Positions 1-9,667 of a DNA stretch of 64,000 bases are shown here, one piece after another. Source of the DNA: CAYSFW01 sp964620675 (lineage in GTDB: Bacteria > Pseudomonadota > Gammaproteobacteria > UWMA-0217). Both the position numbers and the translations under genes were made by a program. Where the stretch lies: positions 40,130 to 104,129 of the forward strand of contig CAZUJU010000004.1 of assembly GCA_964620675.1 (NCBI GenBank), read 5' to 3'. Within the stretch, counting starts at the first letter, position 1. The number at the start of each line of letters is the position of its first letter. A model generated the notes under the pieces. The model made no database searches. It was given only the letters and a program-made list of their open reading frames with translations, and was not told the DNA's origin.

Positions 1-8
1 CACGCACC

Positions 9-1112
9 ATGATCTACGAACATCGCAGTCAGGCGGAAGTTCTGGCGCACCTGGAGCGCTTCCAACCGACGGTTAAGGCCGGGGCCAAGACCCTCAGCTT
101 TACCGAATTCGTGGACGCGATCGCAGACCGTAAAGTGGTGTTCGTCGGTGAGGTGCACGACCGTTATGACCACCACTTAAGCCAACTTGCGGTCCTGCGC
201 GCGATGTACCGCCAGGACCCCAGGGTCGCGATCGGGGTCGAGTGGTTTCAGCAGCCGTTTCAGGCCGAACTCGACCGCTACATCGCCGGCGAGATAGACG
301 AAAACACGCTGTTGCAGCGGACGGAATACTACGAGCGCTGGCGTTATGACTACCGGATGATGCGACCGATCCTACGTTTCGCGCGCGAGCATCGCTTGCC
401 GGTGCTCGCCCTCAACGCCGAACGCGAACTCACGCGCAAGATCGGTGCCGGCGGCCTAGCCAGCCTGACCACCGAGGAGCGCTCGAAACTGCCGCAAACG
501 ATTCCCCCCACGCCGCCCGAATACGCCGCGAAACTGCGCGAGGTCTACGCGCAACACGAAGGGCGCGACGGCGATTTCGAGAATTTCCTCGCCGTTCAGC
601 GGGTCTGGGATGCGACCATGGCCTTTAACATCGAGCGATTCATGCGCCAGCGCCCCGATCATCGCGTCGCGGTCTTCGCCGGAGTCGGGCACACCAGCAA
701 TGAGGCGGGCATTCCGCATGATCTGAAACACTATCGCACCGTCCCAACCGCAACGGTCACCAGCACGCTACCGCACCCGGCTACCGCGCAGGCAATCGAC
801 TACCTCATTCAGAGCGAACCGGCCAGCGTCCCGCCGGCGGGCATTTTAGGCGTGTTTCTGGAGCAGCAGGCCGAGCACATGGTGATCAAGGAGCTGCCGG
901 CGGGCAGTGCGATGCAAAGCGCGGGCGCTCGCAACGGCGACCTGATCGTTGCGCTCGATGGCCAGCCGATCAGCAATCTGACGGACATCAAAATGAGTTT
1001 GCTCGAACGCAAGCCCGGCGATGGCGTTTCGGCGCGATTGCGGCGCGTCCAGGAAAACGGGCCACCGGAAGAAATCGAAGTACGGGTCAAATTGCAGTCG
1101 GCTGAGCACTGA
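9..1112 (+). CDS. ChaN-type putative heme/iron-regulated lipoprotein-like protein with C-terminal PDZ domain
   Basis: The N-terminal two thirds resemble the ChaN (DUF399) family: the motif GEVHD sits at residues 47-51, followed by a His-His pair, and a conserved GVGH segment lies near residues 226-229. ChaN proteins bind heme or take part in iron handling. The last ~90 residues (about 275-365) form a PDZ-like domain with the pattern A-R-N-G-D-L-I-V-A-L-D-G, which usually binds peptide C-termini. The start used is the ATG at 9, but the frame is open to the window edge. A longer N-terminus, for example a signal or lipoprotein peptide as in ChaN, could lie outside. It converges on thiE. Family assignment is fairly safe; the physiological role is inferred only from the family. 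Confidence 0.75.
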   Translation: MIYEHRSQAEVLAHLERFQPTVKAGAKTLSFTEFVDAIADRKVVFVGEVHDRYDHHLSQLAVLRAMYRQDPRVAIGVEWFQQPFQAELDRYIAGEIDENTLLQRTEYYERWRYDYRMMRPILRFAREHRLPVLALNAERELTRKIGAGGLASLTTEERSKLPQTIPPTPPEYAAKLREVYAQHEGRDGDFENFLAVQRVWDATMAFNIERFMRQRPDHRVAVFAGVGHTSNEAGIPHDLKHYRTVPTATVTSTLPHPATAQAIDYLIQSEPASVPPAGILGVFLEQQAEHMVIKELPAGSAMQSAGARNGDLIVALDGQPISNLTDIKMSLLERKPGDGVSARLRRVQENGPPEEIEVRVKLQSAEH

Positions 1113-1449
1113 TGCCAGCGCCCGGTCGCTCGCCCACGGGGCGACGGAGTGTGGCATCAACCTTCAACACCTGCACCTGATACCGCGTCGTGGAAAGGCT
1201 CAAGCCCCGCCGAAGTCGACCCGCCGCGCGGTAGTCGCTCGCGGTATATCGCGCACCATCGGGGCACTCGTTGTGTAACGCATGCGAGTGGGAATCGCGG
1301 TAAACGCACCGACCTCCACCTTGGGCCGAATTCCTCGGCCGACTTGCCAGCTCTAGGTTTGGCAGGGACTCATTGCGTGGCTTCAGCGGTTTCGGCAAGC
1401 GCGCGAACCCGGCCTGGATTGCGCGCGCGTGCCCCCTTGGTGGCGCAAG
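1113..1449. other. Intergenic gap between convergent chaN-like gene and thiE
   Basis: The two flanking genes converge here. I see no convincing coding frame, no RNA gene and no hairpin followed by a T tract. Short open frames are low-complexity Arg/Ser/Ala translations with no recognisable domain. Confidence 0.5.
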
Positions 1450-2115
1450 TCAACCTGGATCCAATAAGCCGCTAAACGCGCGCGCCGTCCGTTCGATATC
1501 CGCAGCATCCCACAAGGCACTGATGACGGCGAGCAGGTCCGCGCCCGCGCCCGTCAACTCCGGAGCATTTTCGAGCGTGATCCCGCCGATCGCGCAAACC
1601 GGTGTCGCGTGCGTCCGCCATGCCCGCAACAAGTCCACCCCGGCACGCGCCGCCAAGGGCTTGGTCGGCGACGGAAAAAAACTGCCGAATGCGACATAGT
1701 CGGCGCCGGCGCGCTCGGCTTGCCGCGCGCAGTCGAGCTGGGCGTAACAGGAAACGCCAATGATCGCGGCCGGCCCCAAACGCTCACGCGCCGCGGCGAG
1801 ACTGACGTCATCGCGGCCGACATGTACCCCGTGCGCCCCGACCGCCAGCGCGAGTTCGAGATCATCGTTGATGATCAGCGCGGCACCGTGGCGCTCGGCG
1901 ATACCGAGCAACGCACGCGCCTCGGTGAATCGTCGCGGCGCATCCTCGCGTTTGTCGCGATATTGCAGCAGGCGCGCACCGCCGCGGAGCGCGGCCTCGA
2001 TGTTGTGAAGCCACCGCTCCGGATCGCCGCCACTTTCCCGCGTGATGGGATACAACCCGCGCCACGCGTCGCGCCGCCGCTCGTCCGGCCGTGCTGCGGC
2101 GCGTCCGGGCATCAT
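1450..2115 (-). CDS. thiE: Thiamine phosphate synthase
   Basis: ThiE condenses HMP pyrophosphate with thiazole phosphate to give thiamine monophosphate in the cytoplasm. The 221-residue TIM barrel has the family landmarks: QYRDK (51-55), IINDD (81-85, metal and diphosphate binding), GVHVGRDD (96-103), GVSCY and FGSFFPSPTK (143-152), plus a GGI phosphate loop. The start is the ATG at 2115, preceded by GGAGG at a good distance. It overlaps the thiD stop codon in an ATGA arrangement, so the two genes are translationally coupled. A longer upstream frame exists but only runs inside thiD. The length is normal for the family. Confidence 0.95.
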   Translation of the reverse strand: MMPGRAAARPDERRRDAWRGLYPITRESGGDPERWLHNIEAALRGGARLLQYRDKREDAPRRFTEARALLGIAERHGAALIINDDLELALAVGAHGVHVGRDDVSLAAARERLGPAAIIGVSCYAQLDCARQAERAGADYVAFGSFFPSPTKPLAARAGVDLLRAWRTHATPVCAIGGITLENAPELTGAGADLLAVISALWDAADIERTARAFSGLLDPG

Positions 2116-2918
2116 TCCGCCTCCACGTTGCCGGCCCAGTACAGACGATCCGGGATCATCTGCCCCATCCCGAGGTGTTCCGCATGCTTGAGGGTATTCC
2201 AGGTGTAGCGCTGGGCCGCCGAAATGGCCGAAAACGGCTCCTGCCCTTGCGCCAGCAAGCCGGCAATCGCCGATGCCAGGGTGCAACCTGACCCGTGATA
2301 GACGCCCGGCAGCCGGTCCCATTGATACTCTTGTAACCGACGATGGTTACCATACAGCGTGTTGACGACCTTCGCGGTCGCCTCGTGCGCCCCGGTCACC
2401 AGAACGAAATCGCAGCCGTGCGACAACACCTCCATCGCGCACGCCTCCAACGTGTCGGAACCCGACCCGCGCGCGAGCGCCCGCAACTCCGGCGTATTGG
2501 GCGTCACGACCGTCGCCCGCGGCAACAGCAGCTCACGCAACGCAAACAAGGTTTCGGTGTCGACCAACTCCGCACCACCGCCCGCGACCAGCACCGGATC
2601 GAGTATCAGCGGAATCTCCGCGTAGTCGCGCATCAGCGTATGCAAGGCCTCAACCTGTTCGGCCGAGCCGAGCAATCCGCACTTGAAGGCCTTGACCGGC
2701 ATATCCTCAAGCACCGCCCGCGCCTGCTCCACAATCAAGGTCGGGCTGACCGGCGTAACGCCGATGACATTCTGGGTGTTCTGGACGGTCAGACAAGTGA
2801 CGATCGGCGCGGCGTGGCAGCCCATGCTCGCAGCCGCTTCGATATCCGCCTGCAGCCCCGCGCCGCCGGTTGGATCGAGACCCGAAAACAACATAACCAC
2901 TGGAGCTGGCGTTTTCAT
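2112..2918 (-). CDS. thiD: Hydroxymethylpyrimidine/phosphomethylpyrimidine kinase
   Basis: ThiD phosphorylates HMP and HMP-P to HMP pyrophosphate, the substrate used by the ThiE encoded immediately downstream. It is a ribokinase-like fold with the N-terminal substrate motif SGLDPTGGAGLQAD (residues 12-25) and the C-terminal anion hole GSGCTLASA. The length of 268 residues is typical. The chosen start is the ATG at 2918, giving MKTPAPVV; an in-frame ATG 14 codons upstream lacks conservation. The gene is divergent from the rubredoxin gene and probably promotes the short thiD-thiE unit. Confidence 0.95.
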   Translation of the reverse strand: MKTPAPVVMLFSGLDPTGGAGLQADIEAAASMGCHAAPIVTCLTVQNTQNVIGVTPVSPTLIVEQARAVLEDMPVKAFKCGLLGSAEQVEALHTLMRDYAEIPLILDPVLVAGGGAELVDTETLFALRELLLPRATVVTPNTPELRALARGSGSDTLEACAMEVLSHGCDFVLVTGAHEATAKVVNTLYGNHRRLQEYQWDRLPGVYHGSGCTLASAIAGLLAQGQEPFSAISAAQRYTWNTLKHAEHLGMGQMIPDRLYWAGNVEAE

Positions 2919-3106
2919 GCCGACCTGACCCTCTTGGCGTTTTGGAAATGAGCGCGACAAGTGTATTCGACTCCTGCCGCGCAGATAAACCCCGCCGCTA
3001 CAACCCAGACATAACGTCGGTTTGCGGCGCCGCGCAAGGGCATTTCCCTTGTCCCGCGACGCATGTGAGAATACGCGCCCCTAAATCCTTAGCCGCGTCG
3101 CGAAAG

Positions 3107-3271
3107 ATGAAAAAGTACATGTGCGTTATTTGTGGGTTTGTCTACGACGAGGCTGAAGGTCTGCCGGACGAAGGCATCGCACCGGGAACCGCATGGGAGG
3201 ACGTACCGCTGAATTGGGTCTGTCCGGAGTGCGGTGCTGGTAAAGACGATTTCGAAATGGTCGAGATCTGA
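3107..3271 (+). CDS. Rubredoxin
   Basis: A 54-residue one-iron electron carrier. The four iron ligands are visible as two CxxC pairs, C6/C9 (CVIC) and C39/C42 (CPEC), in the normal context YxCxxCGxxYD and PxxWxCPxCGxxKxxF. It is a cytoplasmic one-electron shuttle; the partner is unknown. The ATG at 3107 is used because the known family starts with MKKYxC; the frame is open further upstream, but that stretch shows no conservation. A thiD-rubredoxin divergent pair is common in Chromatiales-type gammaproteobacteria. A cytochrome b561-type gene follows 75 bases downstream. Confidence 0.95.
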   Translation: MKKYMCVICGFVYDEAEGLPDEGIAPGTAWEDVPLNWVCPECGAGKDDFEMVEI

Positions 3272-3346
3272 GCGCACGCAAGCGCTACGCCACCGGTTGT
3301 GAATCTCACCGCCCGTCGTCCTTAATCCTTTGTAAAGGTATCGCTT

Positions 3347-4060
3347 ATGAGCCATCCGACCTTGCGTAGAATCGCCGTTTGGAGTGGCCTGTTGCGGCTC
3401 TCGCACTGGGCGATGACGCTGTTGGTGGTCGCCCTGCTGTTAACCGGGCTCCTGACCAAAGTCGCCCCCGGCCTCGCCGCGGCGGCGCGAGACTACCACT
3501 ACATGGCCGGACACGTGTTACTCGCGGTATTTTTCCTGCGGATCTACTTACTGTTCTTCGGCCGCAAGACCGACTTGCTCCAGGCGCTGGTCCCGGGCCG
3601 TCTGGAGCTGCGTGGCGCGTGGGCGATGCTCAAGTTTTATTTAACGCTCGGGAAATCGCCGCTACCGAAGTGGTTCGCCCACAACCCGCTGTGGATGCCG
3701 ATCTATCTCGTGTTCTTCCTGGCGTTGCTGCTCCAGATGATTACCGGACTCAGCTACACCAGCGGAGCGGTATTCTTGCCCGAGACCACGCAAGATCTGC
3801 ACGCGGCTGGCGCCCGCGTCGTCCTGGGCTTTGCGGTCATCCATACGCTGGCAGCCTTTTGGCACGATTGGAAAGGCGCCAGTGCCGACGTTTCCGCCAT
3901 GATAAACGGACACCGGATCTTTCCCATCGAGAAGCCGCAACCGAGCTTCGGCGTTCAGCGCGCGATCGAACAAGGCACCGCCTACGCCAACCGCACGCCC
4001 GGCAACCCCCGCTCGGAATCGTCGGACACCGTCGACCCAGCTACGCCGCCGCCGAACTGA
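3347..4060 (+). CDS. Cytochrome b561-type membrane heme protein
   Basis: A 237-residue integral membrane protein with four predicted helices (about 20-40, 52-70, 120-140 and 152-172) of the bacterial cytochrome b561 / Ni-hydrogenase b-subunit fold. Candidate heme-ligating histidines lie in the contexts RLSHWAM, HYMAGH, DLHAAGA and VIHTLAAFWHDW. Such proteins pass electrons between quinone and a periplasmic or cytoplasmic partner. The C-terminal ~50 residues are polar and Pro-rich. The start ATG at 3347 has an AAAGG ribosome-binding site 8-9 bases upstream. No dedicated redox partner gene is adjacent except the rubredoxin upstream, so the partner is inferred at best. Confidence 0.85.
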   Translation: MSHPTLRRIAVWSGLLRLSHWAMTLLVVALLLTGLLTKVAPGLAAAARDYHYMAGHVLLAVFFLRIYLLFFGRKTDLLQALVPGRLELRGAWAMLKFYLTLGKSPLPKWFAHNPLWMPIYLVFFLALLLQMITGLSYTSGAVFLPETTQDLHAAGARVVLGFAVIHTLAAFWHDWKGASADVSAMINGHRIFPIEKPQPSFGVQRAIEQGTAYANRTPGNPRSESSDTVDPATPPPN

Positions 4061-4160
4061 GCGCCGCCGCAAAACCTATCGCGCCGCTCGATCGCCGCGC
4101 TATGCGTTACTCACTCCTCGCCTTGTCGACCTGAGAGCCAAACCGCTCCGTAGGGCGAAC

Positions 4161-5888
4161 TCAGGCACACCGGCGTATCGATTCGGGGCTGCCGGTTGAG
4201 GCGGGAAACTCGATGACCTCGCCGCCAAGCGTTGGCGATCGCTCCAGACGCGCCTTGATTGTATCGGCAAGCCGGATCGTCAGCGCCAGGATCGTCAGGG
4301 TCGGATTGGCATAGCCGCCTGTCGGAAACACCGCGCTGCTGGCGACATGGAGGTTGGCCACATCATGCACCTTGCAGTCGCGATCGACGACGCCGAATCG
4401 CGGATCGTCGCACATCCGAGCAGTGCCCATGATGTGGTGCGCGGTACGCGAATAGAAAGCGATCTCGCCCCCCGGCAAGTGCGGCTCGAAACGCCCGAAT
4501 CCGCCCCGCTGTAATGCCTCAACCAATAACGCCTCGGACCGCCGCACGCTCGCCAGGTCGTCGGCGTTCCAATCCATATGCGCCTTGATTCGGCGGCAGC
4601 CAAGTGGATCGCGATCATCCAACAGGGTCACGCGATTGTTCGGATTAGGGGTCTGCTCGACCAGCGAGATCAATTCAAGCCGCGAGAAGCGTCGCTCAAG
4701 ATCGGCCAGTTCCGACCACCCACCTTGCGCCAACCCGGGCATCAAACCCGCATCGTTGCCGAAGCGCTGGTAAAACACATGCGCGAGGTAACGCCAGCCG
4801 CGGGCGATACTGAGCAGCTTTTCACCCAATGGTGCCGGCCAACGGCGCCCATGCAACGCCCAGGCGATTTGCTGCAGGCTTTCAAAGGCCTCCTGATCGA
4901 CGTCACCGGGTTTGGGGAAAATCATCGCGCCGAGGTTGCGCAGACGCTCAGCACGTCGCGTGGCGTCCGACAGCGTGAACTTGCCGAGCACGGAACTGGC
5001 ACCGACGAGCCGCAGATCGTAAAACGCGAGTCGACGCATGATCGCGAGGTCATCGGGATAAAAATACCCGTGCAACACCACGCCATGATCAATGTAATAG
5101 CGGCCGACGACGTCGTGTTGATTCCCCAATCCGTGGGCAAAGTGCCGGTTCGAGTTGAGCAGCAGGCGTGCAGTATCGAAGCCACCGGCGGCGATCACGA
5201 ACTCGGTCGCCTCGAAGCGAATCTCGTTCCCTCCCGGAACGCGCACCAGCGCCTGTGTCACCCGCAAGCCGTTCGGGTCGGTCAGCAGCTCAACCACGGT
5301 GGCGTGAGTGTAGAGATCAACGGTGTCGGATTGCGCGAACTGGTTCGGCCAATCGTGGGTGAAGAAGTTCGTCGCGCCGAATGTGAAGACGCTCGATTCA
5401 AGCGTTTCGTCCGCGTCCAGCAAGGGTGGCGCATGCGCGTCTTGCCAGTAGGCGCCAGTATAGTCGTAGGGGCCGATCTCGCAGGCCTCGTGAACGCGCC
5501 GGTAGTACGGATCCAAATCCGCTCGATCGATCGGCCAACCGCTGTAAGGTATGTGTTCGCGCGACTCGAAATCGATCGGATCGAGCGGCGCATGGCGAAA
5601 GCCGTTGCGCTTGTCCGCCATCTTGATGATCCAATGGTTGGCCGTGCCCCCAACCTGGCGGGCGTGCACGTCGTGCAAGGGCTGATCCAGAATTCCGCTC
5701 AACTCGCCCTTGCTGAGTTCGTCCGCCTGGCGATCCGGCCGATCACCGCCGCTCTCCAGGAGCGCCACCTTTTGCTGCATACCGGCCAGTTCATGCGCAA
5801 ACGTCATCCCGGCTGGACCGGCGCCGATTACGCACACGTCCACGCGAACGACCGCGCCGTTATTCAAACTTCTTGCATCTATCCGCAT
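4161..5888 (-). CDS. GMC-family FAD-dependent oxidoreductase
   Basis: A 575-residue flavoprotein of the glucose-methanol-choline oxidoreductase family. The N-terminal Rossmann FAD motif is VIGAGPAG, followed by a GGTANHW segment. The C-terminal family block has HHIMGTARM, then VVD, HVASSAVFPTGG and NPTLTILAL, with the substrate-site His and Asn. The substrate is an alcohol or sugar but cannot be named. The start chosen is the ATG at 5888, which has GGGGGAGG upstream; a longer frame would need a TTG start at 5927. It stands alone, convergent with the cytochrome b561 gene. No small gluconate-dehydrogenase-type subunit or cytochrome c gene is adjacent. Confidence 0.85.
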   Translation of the reverse strand: MRIDARSLNNGAVVRVDVCVIGAGPAGMTFAHELAGMQQKVALLESGGDRPDRQADELSKGELSGILDQPLHDVHARQVGGTANHWIIKMADKRNGFRHAPLDPIDFESREHIPYSGWPIDRADLDPYYRRVHEACEIGPYDYTGAYWQDAHAPPLLDADETLESSVFTFGATNFFTHDWPNQFAQSDTVDLYTHATVVELLTDPNGLRVTQALVRVPGGNEIRFEATEFVIAAGGFDTARLLLNSNRHFAHGLGNQHDVVGRYYIDHGVVLHGYFYPDDLAIMRRLAFYDLRLVGASSVLGKFTLSDATRRAERLRNLGAMIFPKPGDVDQEAFESLQQIAWALHGRRWPAPLGEKLLSIARGWRYLAHVFYQRFGNDAGLMPGLAQGGWSELADLERRFSRLELISLVEQTPNPNNRVTLLDDRDPLGCRRIKAHMDWNADDLASVRRSEALLVEALQRGGFGRFEPHLPGGEIAFYSRTAHHIMGTARMCDDPRFGVVDRDCKVHDVANLHVASSAVFPTGGYANPTLTILALTIRLADTIKARLERSPTLGGEVIEFPASTGSPESIRRCA

Positions 5889-6611
5889 TTGCGCCGTGCC
5901 CTCCCCCGAGTATGCCCAAGTTGTCAAACCCGCACGTCGCGCACCTCCCTGTTCGCGACACCTTTTTTTCGAAGCCGCCTACGACTTCCACCCACGTCCG
6001 CGCGCCACCGAAACCTCATCAAGCCTGTGCCATCGGGGCAGACCGAGATCATGCATCGAGGTGATTGGGTCACGCAGTCTGCCGAGTACACGCGCCTGCG
6101 CGGGTTGCCCGACGGCATCACTGGATCGCCAGGCCACGACAGAATCTGCGTCGCCACCGTTATCGGCACGACGACCGACCAACTGAAGACCCATTCACCA
6201 GAAACGTGTATCGCGGCACACATTCGACCCACTACACGCTCAAATACCGACGATTCCGGGCGCGTTTCGGACATGGGGGATCGCCGCGAGAAGTGGGCGA
6301 GGAAGGACATCTTTTCGACCATTTGAGGCCAATCGCCACAGCCTGTAACGACCCTTTCGCATGGAGAGAAAGGGATCGGACCACCGGGCCAGCCCTAAGC
6401 GTCGAGGGCAGGCGCCCGGAGCAACTAAGGTCTAGAATAAGTCTCCGCTCTCCCGCATTCGCAGCCAATTCATCGTAATTCCGGCAAACACCCGGGTCCG
6501 CCTATGGTTCTTAGGTAGACTCAAGTGCCGCCAGTTCCACCGAGGAATTGCCGTTTCGCGATGCGGGAGAGTAAACAAGGCGCCGGGCATGGCGCCAGTG
6601 TGAGCAGATGA
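5889..6611. other. Long non-coding gap upstream of GMC oxidoreductase
   Basis: This 720-base gap follows lpd and precedes the GMC gene, both on the minus strand. A 7-base hairpin (arms 6353-6359 and 6369-6375, CCCTTTC/GAAAGGG) is present but has no T tract. Open frames in both directions have no recognisable family. The gap should contain the promoter of the GMC gene. I see no RNA gene. Confidence 0.45.
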
Positions 6612-8336
6612 TTATGTGCGCTTCGGCACATAAAGGTCCGTAATCGACCCCTCCGCCATCTCGGCGGCAAAGCACACGGTTTCGGACAAAGTGGGATGGG
6701 GATGGATGGTGAGCGCGAGATCCTGCATATCGGCGCCCATTTCCAGCGCGAGTACCGCCTCTGCAATCAGTTCGCCGGCATTTTTGCCGATGATGCCGGC
6801 CCCGATCACCCGCCGCGTGTTTGCGTCGAACAAGACCTTGGTCATACCGTCGGTCGCGCCCATGCAGAGCGCGCGACCACTGGCCGCCCACGGAAACGCG
6901 CCTTTCTCGTAGGCGACGCCTTGCGCCTTGGCCTGCTCCTCGGTCAGCCCGCACCAAGCGACCTCGGGGTCGGTGTAGGCAACCGAAGGAATCGTGCGCG
7001 CGTCGAAAAACGACTTATGGCCGGCGATGACCTCGGCGGCGACCTTACCTTCATGCGTCGCTTTGTGTGCAAGCATCGGCTGCCCCACCACGTCGCCGAT
7101 CGCGAAGATGTGCTCGACGTTGGTACGCTGTTGATTATCGACGGGAATATAACCGCGCTCGTCGACCGTAACACCGGCTTTTTCGGCATCGATGAGCTTG
7201 CCGTTCGGGCTCCGCCCGATCGCCACCAGCACGCGATCAAAGGTGTCTTCGAAGACCCCGTTCGGCCCTTCGAAGCTGCATTTCAATCCCGCATCGGTCG
7301 GCGTGACCGCCGCGACTTTGGTTTGGGTCAGGACGCGCTCGTAGCGTTTACCGACGAGCTTTTCGAAGGTACGTACCAAGTCGCGGTCCGCCCCAGGCAT
7401 CAGGCCGGGCGTCAACTCGACCACGGTGATGCGCGCGCCGAGCGCGTAATAGACCGTCGCCATCTCCAAACCGATGATGCCGCCGCCGATGACCAGCATG
7501 CGCGGCGGAATTGCACCGATTTCCAGTGCATCGGTCGAGTCCATCACCCGCGGATCGTCCCACGGAATGAAGGGCAATTTTGTCACCCGCGACCCCGCCG
7601 CGATGATGCACTGCTCGAAACGGATCGTGGTCACGCCGCCATCGTCGGCAGTGACCGCAAGCGTATGGGGGTCGCCAAAGCGGCCATAACCGGTGACGAT
7701 TTTTACGCCGCGCTGTTTGGCGAGCTGCTTGAGTCCGCCGGTCAGCTTTCCGACGACCTTGTTCTTGTGCCCGCGTAGCTTATCGATATCGATCGCCGGC
7801 GCCCCAAAGTTGACGCCGAGACCAGCAAATTCGGCCGCCTCGCGGATCACCTCGGCGACGTGCAACAGCGCCTTCGACGGAATGCATCCGACATTGAGAC
7901 ATACCCCGCCAATCTGCGGATAGCGCTCAACCAAGACCACCTGCTTACCCAGATCAGCGGCGCGAAACGCTGCGGTATAACCGCCGGGGCCGGAACCCAA
8001 CACCACGACCTGAGCGTTGATCTCGTCCGCCGGTCCGGTGTCCGCGGCGGTCACCGAGGGCGCTGAATCACGCCGCGCGACACTTACGCTGCCGGCCTCG
8101 GCCGTCAGTTCGACGATGGGGTCGCCTTGCGAAACCCGGGTTCCCTTCTGGATCAGGAGCGTCTTCACTACCCCCGCAACCGGACTTGGCACCTCCATAC
8201 TCGCCTTGTCCGATTCGAGCGTGATCAACGATTGTTCGACTTCGATCCGATCGCCCGGTTTCACCAGGACTTCGATCACCTCGACACCCGTGAATCCGCC
8301 GATGTCCGGCACTACGATCGTATTCGTCGTTCCCAT
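6612..8336 (-). CDS. lpdA: Dihydrolipoyl dehydrogenase (E3) with N-terminal lipoyl domain
   Basis: E3 reoxidises dihydrolipoyl groups of the pyruvate dehydrogenase complex using FAD and NAD. Residues 1-80 form a lipoyl domain with the lipoylated Lys in ESDKA (K44). Residues ~105-574 are the flavoprotein disulfide reductase, with GSGPGG (114-119), the redox pair C146/C151 in GGVCLNVGCIPSK, and the C-terminal His-Glu dyad in HPHPTLSE. An E3 carrying its own lipoyl domain is known in Neisseria and several gamma- and betaproteobacteria. The ATG at 8336 is preceded by GGAG; the frame upstream of it is not conserved. It is the last gene of aceE-aceF-lpd, 31 bases after aceF. Confidence 0.95.
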   Translation of the reverse strand: MGTTNTIVVPDIGGFTGVEVIEVLVKPGDRIEVEQSLITLESDKASMEVPSPVAGVVKTLLIQKGTRVSQGDPIVELTAEAGSVSVARRDSAPSVTAADTGPADEINAQVVVLGSGPGGYTAAFRAADLGKQVVLVERYPQIGGVCLNVGCIPSKALLHVAEVIREAAEFAGLGVNFGAPAIDIDKLRGHKNKVVGKLTGGLKQLAKQRGVKIVTGYGRFGDPHTLAVTADDGGVTTIRFEQCIIAAGSRVTKLPFIPWDDPRVMDSTDALEIGAIPPRMLVIGGGIIGLEMATVYYALGARITVVELTPGLMPGADRDLVRTFEKLVGKRYERVLTQTKVAAVTPTDAGLKCSFEGPNGVFEDTFDRVLVAIGRSPNGKLIDAEKAGVTVDERGYIPVDNQQRTNVEHIFAIGDVVGQPMLAHKATHEGKVAAEVIAGHKSFFDARTIPSVAYTDPEVAWCGLTEEQAKAQGVAYEKGAFPWAASGRALCMGATDGMTKVLFDANTRRVIGAGIIGKNAGELIAEAVLALEMGADMQDLALTIHPHPTLSETVCFAAEMAEGSITDLYVPKRT

Positions 8337-8367
8337 GCGCAAGAGGACTCCTTGATTCGATTTGACG

Positions 8368-9651
8368 CTAGAGCAGTAAGCGACGGGTGTCGGACAGGAC
8401 ACGATTCAAAAACGCCGTAAAACGCGCGCCGTCCGCACCGTCGATAACGCGATGGTCATAGGATAGCGACAGCGGCAGGATAAGTCTCGGCTCAAACGCG
8501 GTGCCATTCCAGACCGGTTGCATCTTCGAGCGCGACACGCCGAGGATTGCGACTTCGGGCGCATTGACGATCGGCGTGAACTGGGTGCCACCGATCCCAC
8601 CCAGACTCGAGATTGTGAAGCAGCCCCCTTGCATGTCCTGGGGCTTGAGCTTTTTGGTGCGCGCCTTTTCGCTGGCCTCGCCCAGCTCCGCCGCGATATC
8701 GACCAGACTCTTGCGATCGACGTCGCGAATCACCGGCACCACCAGGCCGTCGGGGGTATCCACCGCGACGCCGATGTGAAAATACTTTTTCAGAATCAGT
8801 TGCTCGCCGGTGGCATCAAGCGAACTGTTGAAGCGGGGATGCGCGCGCAACGCCGAAACCACGGCTTTCATTAAAAAGGCCAGCAACGTCAACTTGAGGC
8901 CGCGCGCCTTGCTCTCCTCCGCCATCGAGCGGCGGAAATCCTCGAGATCGGTGATATCCGCCTCGTCGAACTGCGTGACGTGCGGGACCGTGACCCAGTT
9001 GCGGTGTAGATTTTGCCCTGTCAACTTATTGATTTTGCTGAGCGGCTTGGTCTCGATCTCACCCCACTGGCTAAAATCGATCTCAGGCAGCGGCGCCACG
9101 GCGAGACCACCGCCAATCCCCTGCGACAAGGCGAGCTTAACGAAACCCTGGACATCCTCCTTGAGGATCCGGCCCTTGCGCCCCGAACCTTGTACCCGCC
9201 CGAGATCCACCCCAAGCTCGCGCGCGAAGCGGCGGATTGACGGGCTGGCATACGCGGCGGCGAACTTGGCTTTATCGATCTGCGCCGTTGGCGACGGCCG
9301 CAGGGACACCTTCGTGGCGGGCGGTGGAGACGACGACGGCGCCGCTGCAATCGCTGGGGGCGTCGCGGCCGGGGCCGATGGCGACGGCATCGGCGTTGCA
9401 GCGGTCGCCTCAGCGCTGATCTCCAGCGTCAGAATCGGGCTGCCTTGGGAAACGCGGTCACCGACCTTGACCTTGAGCGCTGCGACCACGCCGGCATCGC
9501 TTGACGGAATCTCCATCGACGCCTTGTCGGATTCAAGCGTAATCAGTGAATCTTCGGCCGCGATCCGGTCACCCGGCCGGACCAATACCTCGATGATTTC
9601 GACTTCACCGAAATTCCCGATATCCGGGACGAGTATTTCTTTCATCGTCAT
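8368..9651 (-). CDS. aceF: Dihydrolipoyl acetyltransferase (E2) of pyruvate dehydrogenase
   Basis: E2 transfers the acetyl group from lipoamide to CoA and forms the core of the complex. The 427-residue protein has one lipoyl domain (1-75, lipoyl Lys K43 in SDKA), an Ala/Pro-rich linker (~80-125), a peripheral-subunit-binding domain (about 135-172, SPSIRRFARELGVDL) and the catalytic acyltransferase domain with DHRVIDG (His ~400). E. coli AceF has three lipoyl domains; a single one here is partly offset by the extra lipoyl domain on E3. The start is the ATG at 9651, 16 bases after the aceE stop, with GAGGACGAGGA upstream. Confidence 0.95.
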   Translation of the reverse strand: MTMKEILVPDIGNFGEVEIIEVLVRPGDRIAAEDSLITLESDKASMEIPSSDAGVVAALKVKVGDRVSQGSPILTLEISAEATAATPMPSPSAPAATPPAIAAAPSSSPPPATKVSLRPSPTAQIDKAKFAAAYASPSIRRFARELGVDLGRVQGSGRKGRILKEDVQGFVKLALSQGIGGGLAVAPLPEIDFSQWGEIETKPLSKINKLTGQNLHRNWVTVPHVTQFDEADITDLEDFRRSMAEESKARGLKLTLLAFLMKAVVSALRAHPRFNSSLDATGEQLILKKYFHIGVAVDTPDGLVVPVIRDVDRKSLVDIAAELGEASEKARTKKLKPQDMQGGCFTISSLGGIGGTQFTPIVNAPEVAILGVSRSKMQPVWNGTAFEPRLILPLSLSYDHRVIDGADGARFTAFLNRVLSDTRRLLL

Positions 9652-9667
9652 GATGGCGTCCTCGTCC

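Noticed and set aside
1113..1449. Possible small RNA or coding gene between the chaN-like gene and thiE
   Set aside because: No conserved frame, promoter or terminator could be identified.
4578..6326. 582-residue open frame antisense to the GMC oxidoreductase
   Set aside because: It is the opposite strand of a clear FAD enzyme gene with conserved motifs, and its translation is Arg/His-rich without any domain.
6353..6375. Hairpin CCCTTTC/GAAAGGG after lpd
   Set aside because: No T tract on either strand and far from the stop codon, so a terminator call is not supported.
5924..6478. Short frames in the gap between lpd and the GMC gene (minus 5924-6322, plus 6065-6478)
   Set aside because: No conserved domain, low-complexity composition, no ribosome-binding site worth noting.
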